Source: CAVWZH01 sp963765285 (GTDB lineage Bacteria; Acidobacteriota; Terriglobia; Terriglobales; Acidobacteriaceae). Taken from it: a DNA stretch of 64,000 nt. The stretch lies in assembly GCA_963765285.1 (NCBI GenBank), contig CAVXVR010000004.1:186001-250000 (forward strand), read 5' to 3'. The notes under the pieces were generated by a model that did no database searches, was not told where the DNA came from, and was given only the letters and a program-made list of their open reading frames with translations. Shown here one piece after another: positions 1-8,367 of this stretch (positions within the stretch are counted from its first letter, which is position 1; every line of letters starts with the position of its first letter). A program made the position numbers and the translations under genes.

Positions 1-233
1 ATAAAGACATCTATGATCTCGGGCCCGAGGAACTGGCGAAGGTTCCTTCCATGCCGGGTTCGCTCGAAGATGCTCTCGATGCTCTGGAGAAAGATCACGG
101 CTTCCTGCTGAAGGGCGACGTTTTCACTGAAGAGTTGCTGGGAACGTACATCGAATACAAGCGCACTAAGGAAGTGGACGCGGTGAGGTTGAGACCGCAC
201 CCGTATGAGTTTGCGTTGTATTACGACATTTAG
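1..233 (+). CDS. glnA: Glutamine synthetase type I, C-terminal end (partial)
   Basis: Only the last 76 residues are in the window; the frame is open from base 3 to the TAG at 231-233. The segment has the usual end of bacterial GSI: a PGSLEDALDAL stretch, then VFTEELLGTYIEYKR and a terminal RLRPHPYEFALYYDI. The enzyme makes glutamine from glutamate, ammonia and ATP in the cytoplasm. The adenylyltransferase that would modify it (glnE) lies about 1.3 kb downstream on the same strand, so the nitrogen-assimilation genes are close together. The catalytic domain and adenylylation Tyr lie outside the window. Assignment is secure from the C-terminal signature. Confidence 0.93.
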   Translation, partial: KDIYDLGPEELAKVPSMPGSLEDALDALEKDHGFLLKGDVFTEELLGTYIEYKRTKEVDAVRLRPHPYEFALYYDI

Positions 234-250
234 TGAGCGGCTTAGTAGTT

Positions 251-574
251 CTACACTGCGCCGCTGGCTTGCGCTCTCTCTGCGCGGGGCTGCAGTTTGG
301 GCAATTTGGCGGAGTCTGATTCGCGCACCGCTTTGAAAGCCTGGAACACGCCATGACCGGGGGACATAGCACCCAGGCTGACGTAGGATTTCTCGAGCAC
401 CATGAGTAGATATTTCTGAGCCACGGCGCGGTCTGAAGGATGGATCAAAGCCCACCAACGGCGCATGGACTCCTGAACCTCAGCTTCCGTTTTCTCTCCC
501 TCTACCATTGCGTCAATCAGCTTGTAGACCTTGCTTTTGACCGCTTGGTAGGAGATCGAGACCTCCTGTGGCAT
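251..574 (-). CDS. Hypothetical small protein, 107 aa
   Basis: Encodes 107 residues and is convergent with glnA, with only 17 nt between the stops. A GAGGAG Shine-Dalgarno sits 7 nt before the ATG, which supports real translation. The protein is soluble, has no signal peptide, and carries an amphipathic N-terminal half (KLIDAMVEGEKTEAEVQESM) with a WWALIHP segment that looks helical. I do not recognise a family. Function unknown. Confidence 0.6.
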   Translation of the reverse strand: MPQEVSISYQAVKSKVYKLIDAMVEGEKTEAEVQESMRRWWALIHPSDRAVAQKYLLMVLEKSYVSLGAMSPGHGVFQAFKAVRESDSAKLPKLQPRAERAQASGAV

Positions 575-867
575 TTCAGGGCTCCTCTTTATTGCTTGTC
601 AGTGCAATAGTTTCGCCAAACCTATCTACCGTGGAAGCCTACACTTAGGGGTGCACGCTATCCGGGTTGTTGGAAAAAGACGTAGCCCCGCTATGGTTTT
701 ACGTAGAGACAACCGCACGACGATAGTCTTCCTCCCGCAATGGAACGCTAGAGTACAATGATGCCCCGCTCTGCTGGCATGGCTGGATTCTAACGTTCGG
801 TTGGCCCTTGTCCGGCCGCCGCCAGTGCATTTCCCAGTTTCAAGAACTCGATGTGCCGGGAGGCCCG

Positions 868-1431
868 ATGAAGCGCCTTTGGTGGATTCTTGTCGTTTTC
901 GCTGTGAGTGGCACGCTGGTGGCCCAAGATGGAACCCCGTCCGAGAAAGAAGACCGGATGTTCCTGCCACGCGACATGTTTTGGGGATACGCGCAGTTGG
1001 ATCTGGCTCCGCCTCATAACGAAATCGACCCCAACCTCTGTGCTGGGAACGCAGGGCAGTATGGCGGGGCCAATGCGCCATGCAGCATGTTCGCGCGCTA
1101 CATGCTCTCCGGATTGCTCGAAGTGCGGCCATTTGGCAAAGGCATCTTTCGCCGATTCATGCTTTTTGGCGAGCCGAGCTTTCTGTTCGGCAAGAATATT
1201 CCGCAGACCCTGTACACCTGGTCGCCGGATGCGATCGGAATCGAACATTCCTGGGGTGTTGGTATCTATCTGGGCAAAGGTTTTGAGCTGCGCGTGACAC
1301 AACATTTTCTGTTTGATCGCCTGGGTGCGCGCGACAAGAATCTGGGCCCGGCCGACTTGGGAAACAACGGGCCCTGGGGAAGATACAACGCAATCGGCGT
1401 GCGGAAGTATTTTGGCACGCGCCGCTGGTAA
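868..1431 (+). CDS. Exported hypothetical protein, possible outer-membrane barrel
   Basis: Start chosen at ATG 868 because GGAGG lies 5 nt upstream and a clear signal peptide follows (MKRLWWILVVFAVSGTLVAQ); a start 60 nt earlier would put extra residues before it. The mature part of about 167 aa is rich in Gly and aromatics with alternating strand-like stretches (FELRVTQHFLFDRLG, YNAIGVRKYFG) and ends in Trp, as many outer-membrane proteins end in an aromatic residue. Two Cys in the mature part could pair in the periplasm. No family recognised; the barrel idea is inference from composition. Confidence 0.65.
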   Translation: MKRLWWILVVFAVSGTLVAQDGTPSEKEDRMFLPRDMFWGYAQLDLAPPHNEIDPNLCAGNAGQYGGANAPCSMFARYMLSGLLEVRPFGKGIFRRFMLFGEPSFLFGKNIPQTLYTWSPDAIGIEHSWGVGIYLGKGFELRVTQHFLFDRLGARDKNLGPADLGNNGPWGRYNAIGVRKYFGTRRW

Positions 1432-1487
1432 CGGGCGAGCGAGGAAAGCGGTTTCACGTGCTATGCTGAATTTCCGAGTGCAGAACC

Positions 1488-4400
1488 TTGTCTTCATTCA
1501 AGCTGCCAAGCCAGACCAACTCACCGGCTGGGTCCGCGTCGCCGAGGCATGACAGCAGAACAGTAGCTGGCGGACCGGAGGGCCACTCCCGGACCGCTGG
1601 AATTGAGATTCCTTTTCAGAACCGCGACGGCGCCTCGAAAAACCTTTCCCGGCTAACCGCATGCTTGTCTCCGGCCCTGGCGACGGTTTTGCCGGGGCTA
1701 CTGGCGGAGTCTCCCGATCCGGACTCTGCTTTGCTGTGTCTTGACCGGATGGTGGGCGAATCCGAAGAGGTAGCGCGGCTGCTGAACCGCTATCCGTTTC
1801 TCGCTCACTACGCCATCGTGATTTTCGGGCACAGTCGTTTCTTAAGCGAAACCCTGATTCAGAACCCGGATCTTTTGCAGACATTCTTGCGTGAGCGAAC
1901 TCTGGATCGGAGCATGTCGCGGGAGGAGTTTCGCGAGGCACTGGCCCGCTACCGGTCCCGATCTCTGGAAAATGATCTGGCGCTTGTGCTGGCCCGCTTT
2001 AAGCGCCGGGAGTATGTCCGCATCCTGCTGCGGGACGCGCTAAAGATTGCGACTTTGGCCGAAACCACCGCTGAAATTTCTGCCCTGGCCGATGTGTTGA
2101 TCGAAGAAGCTTTGCGCGAGATCGACAGTCAACTGCAGCGGCACCTGGAAGGTCCGCAACATCTGGATGCGGAAGGCCGTCTGGGCAATACGCCCTTCGC
2201 CATCCTCTCACTGGGAAAGCTGGGTGGCAACGAGCTGAACTACAGCTCGGATGTGGACTTGCTTTACATCTTCGGGGATGGTCAGGAACCGCCCAACCGA
2301 CGGTTGTCCAGCCGCGAGTATTTTCTTCGCCTCGCCCAGCAGGTTACCGAGACACTCTCCCGGATGACGTGCGAGGGCGCTGTATTTCGCATCGATCTGC
2401 GACTGCGTCCTCAAGGCGGCGAAGGCGAACTGGCGGTCAGTGTTACCGAGGCCCTGCGCTACTACCGGGCAGCCGCGCATGACTGGGAGCAGCAGGCCCT
2501 GATCAAAGTGCGATACTCGGCCGGGGACGCGACTCTGGCGCGGGAGTTTCTCCGCGGCACTCAGGCGAACGTGTACACCGAGGAAATCAATTTTGCGGCG
2601 GTGAAGACGGCCCTGGTGGCGCGGGAAAGAATACAGAAAAAGCGGAAGTTCTCGCTGGCGGGCGATCAGCCCTCAGAATCCATCAACGTAAAATTGGATC
2701 CCGGCGGCATTCGGGACATTGAGTTTCTGGTGCAGTGTTTGCAGCGAGTCTATGGTGGATCGGAGCCCTGGCTGCGCTCGGGAGGCACGCTGTTCTCGCT
2801 GCATAAGCTGCACGACAAGGGGCATGTTAGCGGCAAAGAATTCCACGACCTGACGAGCGCTTACGAGTTCCTGCGGCACCTGGAGCACCGTCTGCAATTA
2901 CGCCACGGGCAGCAGACCCATCGGCTCCCAGTCACTGGGCCGGAGTTGCGAATCGTGCAGCGTTCAATGGAGGGCTACGCCAAAGGCGAGGGCCAAAACC
3001 TTGATCTGGTCACGGCGGTTCGGCGACGCATGGCGGCGGTGGCAGAAATCTATCAGCGAGTCATTTACCAGCAACAAACCCGTCAGGGGCAGCAGGCACC
3101 ACACGGAGAATTTGAGTTACGCGGCGCTCCAGAGCCGGCGGCACTCGATCATTCAAGCCAGCAAATGCTGGAACGTTTGTCGTTGGATTCTCCTGCTCTC
3201 CACGAAGTGGCACATCGCTCCGATCTGAGTCCTCCAGCGCGGAGAAACCTGCAGCGGTTTCTGAGCGCGGCGTTCACCAGTTCGCAGCGCTACGGAAGCA
3301 TATTGCGGTCCCCCGAGGGCGTGCTGCGGGCGCTGACACTGTTTGAGTCGAGCGAGTACCTCACCGATATTCTGATCCGTCATCCCGAGGAAGTGGCGAC
3401 TCTTGCCGAGTTAGGTGAGAGTGCCGCGCGGTGGCTGGGGCCGTATTTGTTCGAAGGTTTTGCGACCGAGGGCAAAGACAAAGACTACGCGGGGGGCGAC
3501 CCGGTCTTTGCTTTCCTCGCAAGTTCGCCGGAATCGCATAGCGAGAAGTTGGCTTTGTTGCGGCAGCATTACCGGCACCGAGTGTTGGCGTCGGGGGCAA
3601 AGGATATTGCCGCAGAACGCGGTGTCTTCGAATCGTTTGCCGAAACCACGGCCGCGGCCGAGGATGCAATTACGGCGGCCTTTTCCATAGCCGGTGCGCC
3701 GCATGGCATGACGGTAATGGCCCTGGGCCGGTTAGGAACCCGGGAATTTGACGTACTGTCGGACGCCGACGTGCTGTTTATATGCGAAGACGGGGCAAAC
3801 CGGGAGTTTGCTACACAGGCGGCGGAACAGATGGTGCAGGTGCTGGCAGCGTATACCCGCGATGGCATGGTCTTCCCCGTGGATCCGCGCCTGCGGCCCC
3901 ATGGAAGCGCAGGGGAACTGTTGGTGACTCCAGCGCAACTGGCAACCTATTTCAAAGATGAAGCGCAGGCGTGGGAAGCGTTGATGTACACCAAACTGCG
4001 CTTTGTGGCCGGTTCGCAGGCTCTGGCAGAACAGAGCAGGGAAGCCCGCAAGATATTGTTTGCCCGGTTTGCCGCGGACCCTCACTTCCTGGATGCCGTG
4101 CGCGAAATGCGCCTCCGTCTGGAAGGGGAAGTGCCCGAACCAAACTTTAAGGTTTCTCCGGGCGCGATCTACGACATCGATTTTCTGTCCAGCTTTCTGC
4201 TGGTGAAACACGGCTGCGGGGAGCAGGAGGGCAATCTGCGGGACCGACTGTGGCAGTGCGCGGCCCACGGATTTTTAGAGAAAACCGACGCCGCCGCGCT
4301 GGACCACGCCGCCGAACTACTGCGCACGGTAGAGCATGTAGTACGCCTGGTGGTGGGGCGCGCCGGCAAGTGGCTTCCTGCCAGTGAACATGCAAGACAG

Positions 4401-4586
4401 GTGACAGAGCAACTGACTTCGCGAATTCTGCGCCAGGAATTTCGGCACGGTTTAGAGGCAAAGATCATGCAAACCTGCAGCCGCGTGCGCGAGATATATG
4501 AGCGGGTGCTGGCTGCGTTCTGCGGACGCAAAATACGCCAACCCTTTATAATGATCGGTTTCCGCACTCGACCCTCGGAGGTGTGT
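1488..4586 (+). CDS. glnE: Glutamine synthetase adenylyltransferase (GlnE), open into icd
   Basis: Bifunctional enzyme that adenylylates and deadenylylates glutamine synthetase under nitrogen control. Both nucleotidyltransferase modules are visible: GKLGGNELNYSSDVDLLY near residues 243-260 and ALGRLGTREFDVLSDADVLF near 745-764, each followed by its helical GlnD/PII-uptake-like region. Length of about 1030 aa is slightly above the usual 950-1000. The start is unsure: 1488 is a TTG without a good ribosome site, no ATG precedes the conserved part, and family-like sequence begins near KNLSRLTACL. The expected C-terminus (REIYERVLAAF) is at about 4515, but no stop follows and the frame runs into icd. 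Function is certain; both ends of the protein are not. Confidence 0.88.
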
Positions 4587-4590
4587 ATGT
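4516..4590 (+). other. glnE-icd junction without a stop codon
   Basis: Between the usual GlnE end and the icd ATG the common frame reads through about 23 codons with no stop. A TATAAT hexamer (4547-4552) and a GGAGG ribosome site (4577-4581) lie inside this read-through stretch, so it looks like an intergenic region that happens to be open. In the next frame TAA at 4549 and TGA at 4552 would end GlnE; skipping one A of the AAAA run at 4530-4533 would reach them. No convincing -35 box is seen for the TATAAT. Confidence 0.7.
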
Positions 4591-6011
4591 CGGCTGTCTA
4601 TAACGGTCTGGCGGTTCCTGCAAATGGCGCGCGCATCGCCTACAGCGGCGGGCGCTATCAGGTGCCGGACAATCCCATTATTCCTTTTATTGAAGGCGAC
4701 GGCACAGGCAGGGACATCTGGAAGGCCTCCGTGCGGGTGTTCGACGCGGCGGTGGAGCGAGCCTACGGAAAGAAGCGGCGTGTGGCGTGGTACGAAGTGT
4801 TCGCAGGAGAGAAAGCCAAAGCCAAGTTTGATACCTGGCTGCCGGACGAGACGGTGAGCGCCATTCGCGACTTTCGCGTCGCGATTAAGGGGCCGCTGAC
4901 CACTCCCGTCGGGGGAGGAATTCGTTCCCTGAACGTCACTTTGAGGCAGGTTCTCGATCTTTATTCGTGCGTGCGGCCAGTGAAGTACTACAAGGGCACC
5001 CCTTCGCCGGTAAAACACCCCGAGCGAATGGATATTCTCATTTTCCGCGAAAACACCGAGGACGTTTACGCCGGGATCGAATGGGAAGAGGGAACACCGG
5101 AAGCCGCCAAGCTGATCGAATTCCTGAACAAGGATATGTTGAAAGGCGGCAAGAAGCAGGTTCGTCTGGATTCTGGTGTGGGCATCAAGCCGATCTCGAT
5201 CACCGGCACCAAGCGCCTGGTTCGCATGGCGATTCAGGAGGCGCTCAAGACCGGGCGGAAGTCAGTCACGCTGGTGCACAAAGGCAATATCCAGAAGTTT
5301 ACCGAAGGGGCGTTCCGCAAGTGGGGATACGAGCTGGCCACGGAGGAATTCCGCGACAAAGTTGTGACCGAGCGCGAAAGCTGGATTCTCGACAACAAAG
5401 ACAAGAATCCGAACATCACGATCGAAGAGAATGCGGCGCTGACCGAGCCGGGACTGGAATTTGCACCGGAGGAATTCCGCCAATCGGTCTACAAGGAAGT
5501 AAAAGCCGTGCTGGACGCGATCTACGCCACCCATGGCAAAGGTGCGTGGAAGAAGAAACTCATGATCAATGACCGCATTGCCGATTCTATTTTTCAGCAG
5601 GTGGTCACGCGGGCGGATGAGTATTCTGTGCTCGCAACGCCCAATTTGAATGGCGACTACATTTCTGACGCCTGCGCCGCGCAGGTGGGTGGATTGGGGA
5701 TTGCGCCAGGAGCGAACATCGGCGATGGCTTCGCGATTTTCGAAGCCACACATGGCACAGCACCGAAATACGCTGACAAAGACGTCATCAATCCTGGATC
5801 GGTGATTCTTTCCGGCGTGATGATGTTTCGATTTCTGGGATGGAATGAAGCAGCAGACCTGATCGAACGCGGGCTGGAGCGCACCATCGAGCAGAAAAAA
5901 GTCACTTATGATTTCGAACGGCTCATGGAAGGCGCCACCAAAGTGAAGACCAGCGAATTCGCCGGCTGCATCATCGAAAACATGGGCGCAGGGGTACTGA
6001 GCGCTGTCTAG
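4587..6011 (+). CDS. icd: Isocitrate dehydrogenase, NADP type
   Basis: Converts isocitrate to 2-oxoglutarate and CO2 in the TCA cycle; 2-oxoglutarate is the carbon skeleton for glutamate, which fits its place behind glnA and glnE. Start at ATG 4587 is supported by GGAGG at 4577-4581, 5 nt upstream. The 474-aa product has PFIEGDGTGRDIW near residue 33, FRENTEDVYAGIEW near 152, the metal-binding GLGIAPGANIGDG near 368 and HGTAPKYADKDVINPGS near 387, whose Lys-Tyr pair is typical of NADP-using enzymes. The same frame is open upstream through the whole of glnE, so a GlnE-Icd fusion product is formally possible. mdh follows 121 nt downstream. Confidence 0.95.
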   Translation: MSAVYNGLAVPANGARIAYSGGRYQVPDNPIIPFIEGDGTGRDIWKASVRVFDAAVERAYGKKRRVAWYEVFAGEKAKAKFDTWLPDETVSAIRDFRVAIKGPLTTPVGGGIRSLNVTLRQVLDLYSCVRPVKYYKGTPSPVKHPERMDILIFRENTEDVYAGIEWEEGTPEAAKLIEFLNKDMLKGGKKQVRLDSGVGIKPISITGTKRLVRMAIQEALKTGRKSVTLVHKGNIQKFTEGAFRKWGYELATEEFRDKVVTERESWILDNKDKNPNITIEENAALTEPGLEFAPEEFRQSVYKEVKAVLDAIYATHGKGAWKKKLMINDRIADSIFQQVVTRADEYSVLATPNLNGDYISDACAAQVGGLGIAPGANIGDGFAIFEATHGTAPKYADKDVINPGSVILSGVMMFRFLGWNEAADLIERGLERTIEQKKVTYDFERLMEGATKVKTSEFAGCIIENMGAGVLSAV

Positions 6012-6017
6012 GAATTC

Positions 6018-6100
6018 TTAACCACGCAGGACACAAAGGTAAAACGACGGCGAAGATGTGGCAGGATTTCCTTCGTGTACCTTAGTGTCCTTCGTGGTAA
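6018..6100. repeat. Dispersed inverted repeat, TTCGTGTCCTTCGTGGT family, copy 1
   Basis: Left arm 6018-6040 reads like ACCACGCAGGACACAAAGGT and the right arm 6070-6100 is its approximate reverse complement (CCTTCGTGTACCTTAGTGTC then CTTCGTGGTAA). It sits in the icd-mdh gap. Other copies occur near 11.7, 15.3, 28.2 and 56.3 kb. The transcript could fold into a long hairpin. Confidence 0.8.
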
Positions 6101-6132
6101 TTGCTTTTCGTCTTCCTCATAGAAAGGAAATC

Positions 6133-7059
6133 ATGCGCAAAAAAGTCACGATTGTAGGTTCTGGAAATGTCGGGGCGACAGCGGCTCACTGGATCGCCTC
6201 GAAAGAATTGGCTGACGTTGTCCTGATTGACATTATCGAAGGCGTGCCCCAGGGCAAAGGGCTCGACCTGCTCGAAGCCATGCCGATCGAAAAGCGCGAC
6301 TCGCACGTGCTGGGCACGAACGATTATGCGGACACAGCGAACTCCGACATCGTTGTGGTTACCGCCGGCATCCCCCGCAAGCCCGGCATGAGCCGCGACG
6401 ATCTGCTGAACACCAATCACAAAATCATGAAGGATGTCGTGGGCAAGGCGGTGCAGTATTCGCCCAAATGCATTCTGATTATCGTTTCGAACCCGCTCGA
6501 CGCCATGGCCCAGGCCGCGTATAAGATGAGCGGCTTTTCCCGCGAGCGCGTGATCGGCATGGCGGGTGTACTCGACTCCTCGCGCTTTCGCACCTTCATT
6601 GCGGAGGAACTCAAGGTCAGCGTGGAGAACGTGACGGCCTTCGTTCTTGGCGGCCATGGCGACACCATGGTGCCTTTGCCGCGCTATTCGACGGTTGCTG
6701 GCATTCCGATTACGGAACTCATGGACACGACCACTATCGAGCGGCTGGTGCAGCGCACCCGCGATGGCGGGGCAGAGATCGTGAAATATCTGAAGACCGG
6801 CTCAGCTTACTACGCGCCTTCCGCCGCTGTAACCGAGATGGTCGAGGCGATATTAAAAGACAAGAAAAAGATTCTGCCCTGCGCGGCATATCTGGAAGGC
6901 GAGTACGGGATCAAAGGCCTGTACGTGGGCGTACCGGCGAAGCTGGGCGAGAAGGGAATTGAGCAGATCATCGAGATCAAACTCACGCCGGACGAAAAAG
7001 CCGCACTAGACAAGAGCGCTGCGGCGGTGAAGGAGTTGGTGGGAGTGATCGGGGTGTGA
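6133..7059 (+). CDS. mdh: Malate dehydrogenase (LDH/MDH family)
   Basis: NAD-dependent oxidation of malate to oxaloacetate, the TCA step next to icd. Start at ATG 6133 follows an AAAGGAAA ribosome site; in-frame codons upstream lie in a dispersed repeat and are not protein-like. The 308-aa product has the Rossmann motif VGSGNVG at residues 7-13, the substrate loop with PRKPGMSRDDLL (Arg residues that favour malate over lactate) and catalytic His in GGHGDTMVPL near 175. It is the tetrameric lactate-dehydrogenase-like type common in this phylum. Probably read with icd as a small TCA operon, although a repeat hairpin lies between them. Confidence 0.95.
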   Translation: MRKKVTIVGSGNVGATAAHWIASKELADVVLIDIIEGVPQGKGLDLLEAMPIEKRDSHVLGTNDYADTANSDIVVVTAGIPRKPGMSRDDLLNTNHKIMKDVVGKAVQYSPKCILIIVSNPLDAMAQAAYKMSGFSRERVIGMAGVLDSSRFRTFIAEELKVSVENVTAFVLGGHGDTMVPLPRYSTVAGIPITELMDTTTIERLVQRTRDGGAEIVKYLKTGSAYYAPSAAVTEMVEAILKDKKKILPCAAYLEGEYGIKGLYVGVPAKLGEKGIEQIIEIKLTPDEKAALDKSAAAVKELVGVIGV

Positions 7060-7087
7060 AATCGGGACAGACTAGATTCGGCCTATC

Positions 7088-7124
7088 ATTGACCATAGTC
7101 ATTGACCATGGTATAAATGCAATC
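7088..7124 (+). promoter_or_regulatory. Promoter and direct-repeat operator of a toxin-antitoxin operon
   Basis: TTGACC (7089-7094) and TATAAA (7112-7117) are separated by 17 bp, close to the sigma70 consensus. The expected transcription start falls at about 7124, at or next to the GTG start 7125, so the mRNA would be leaderless. ATTGACCAT occurs twice in tandem (7088-7096 and 7101-7109), and the second copy overlaps the palindrome ACCATGGT; these are likely binding sites for antitoxin autoregulation. Confidence 0.65.
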
Positions 7125-7367
7125 GTGAAAGAAATTGCCATTTCCGAATTCAAGGCTAAATGCCTGGGCATCCTCGAGCAGGTGCGCAAGACCCGCAAGC
7201 CGATTCGTGTGACCCGTTTCGGCGAACCCGTGGCTGAGGTCATTCCTCCGACCTCGCGAAAGCGTCCTCAAGACTGGCTCGGGTGTATGGCGGGAAGCGC
7301 AGAAATCATCGGCGATATCGTCGGGCCAACCGGCAGCGAGAGCGATTGGGAAGCGGGCCGCGATTGA
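7125..7367 (+). CDS. Antitoxin, Phd/YefM family
   Basis: 80-residue antitoxin of a type II toxin-antitoxin pair. The start is a GTG at 7125, chosen because the promoter's -10 box is only 7 bp upstream and because Phd-like proteins begin directly with the strand-helix seen here (VKEIAISEFKAKCLGILEQV). The fold continues with KPIRVTRFGEPVAEVIPP, the typical Phd DNA-binding and dimerisation strand pair. The acidic C-terminus would wrap the toxin. Its TGA overlaps the toxin's TTG start, so the two are translationally coupled. Expected role: represses its own promoter and neutralises the PIN toxin. Confidence 0.85.
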   Translation: MKEIAISEFKAKCLGILEQVRKTRKPIRVTRFGEPVAEVIPPTSRKRPQDWLGCMAGSAEIIGDIVGPTGSESDWEAGRD

Positions 7368-7756
7368 AACTTCTTCTCGACACCCACATTTGGATCTGGA
7401 GCGTCTTGGAGCCGCATCGGTTAACCCGCCACGTTAGTAGGGAGCTAACCAGTCCGGCGAATGAGCTTTGGCTGTCTTCGGTAAGCATATGGGAGGCAAT
7501 CTTGCTTCATCGCAAGCGGCGAATCAATACGCCGTCAGATTTTTCGGAATGGGTTGAACACGCTATGAGTGTAATTCCAGTCACTGAGGCCCCATTGACT
7601 TTTGACGTTGCTCTCGCAGTCCAGAGAGTGAAGTTGCCTCACGACGATCCCGCCGATCAATTTCTGATTGCTTCCGCAAGAGTCTTCGGCCTAACGCTCG
7701 TCACCGCCGACCGTCATCTCCTGAAGGCAGAGGGAGTCTCGGTTCTCGCGAATTGA
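7364..7756 (+). CDS. PIN-domain toxin (VapC-like ribonuclease)
   Basis: 130-residue PIN ribonuclease paired with the Phd antitoxin just upstream. The TTG start at 7364 overlaps the antitoxin stop and is immediately followed by the first PIN strand with the catalytic Asp (KLLLDTHIWIW). Further acidic residues of the metal site are visible in SVSIWEAILL (Glu), HDDPADQFLIASA (Asp) and VTADRHLL (Asp). The DTHIWIW start is typical of the subgroup that pairs with Phd rather than AbrB antitoxins. The target RNA cannot be read from sequence. Convergent with the cyclophilin gene 14 nt downstream. Confidence 0.88.
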   Translation: MKLLLDTHIWIWSVLEPHRLTRHVSRELTSPANELWLSSVSIWEAILLHRKRRINTPSDFSEWVEHAMSVIPVTEAPLTFDVALAVQRVKLPHDDPADQFLIASARVFGLTLVTADRHLLKAEGVSVLAN

Positions 7757-7769
7757 TGGGATTGGAAAG

Positions 7770-8297
7770 CTACCCCCTCTCGATCACCACCGATTGCACC
7801 ACCACATCCTTCAATGGTTTGTCCTGCTTGTTGCGCGGGGCGTTGACGATTTTCTCGACCACCTCCTGGCCTTCCACCAGTTCGCCGAAAATTGTGTGCT
7901 TGCCGGTGAGCCAGGTAGTCGGGGCGATGGTGATAAAAAACTGCGAGCCGTTGGTATTCGGCCCGGAGTTGGCCATAGCCAGCTTGCCCGCTTTGTCGAA
8001 CTTGTGGGGCGAGTTCCTGGTCTCGTCTTCAAATTGATATCCGGGACCGCCGAAGCCGGTGCCTGCGGGGTCGCCGCCCTGGATCATGAAGTTGGGAATG
8101 ACACGGTGAAAGATCGTGCCGTCGTAGAGTTTGTCTTTACTCTTCTTGTGCGTCACTGGGTGGGACCACTCCCGCTTGCCTTCGGCAAGCTCGGTGAAGT
8201 TGGCCACGGTCTTGGGCGCGTCTTTGTCGAACAGGCGGCACACCATGGAGCCTTCGGATGTATTGAAAATGGCGTAAGTACCGGATGGGCGAGTCAT
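7770..8297 (-). CDS. Peptidyl-prolyl cis-trans isomerase, cyclophilin type (cytoplasmic)
   Basis: 175-aa cyclophilin without a signal peptide. Core motifs are intact: LYDGTIFHRVIPNFMIQGGD (catalytic Arg in FHR), GPNTNGSQFFIT and GKHTIFGELVEG. Start ATG 8297 follows an AAAGGA ribosome site. A second, exported cyclophilin gene lies directly upstream on the same strand, so the pair probably arose by duplication and serves two compartments. Expected role: proline isomerisation during folding in the cytoplasm. Confidence 0.93.
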   Translation of the reverse strand: MTRPSGTYAIFNTSEGSMVCRLFDKDAPKTVANFTELAEGKREWSHPVTHKKSKDKLYDGTIFHRVIPNFMIQGGDPAGTGFGGPGYQFEDETRNSPHKFDKAGKLAMANSGPNTNGSQFFITIAPTTWLTGKHTIFGELVEGQEVVEKIVNAPRNKQDKPLKDVVVQSVVIERG

Positions 8298-8367
8298 GAG
8301 ATCCTTTCGTTGTCGGTCGTTGGTCGTTGGCCAAATCCTCGCAAAGTCTTCGCAAAAGAAACTGGCG

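Noticed and set aside
790..1497. 235-codon minus-strand frame opposite the exported barrel-like gene
   Set aside because: The plus-strand frame has a ribosome site and a signal peptide; the minus-strand frame has neither.
4547..4552. TATAAT as a definite icd promoter
   Set aside because: No acceptable -35 hexamer at 16-18 bp; kept only as part of the junction description.
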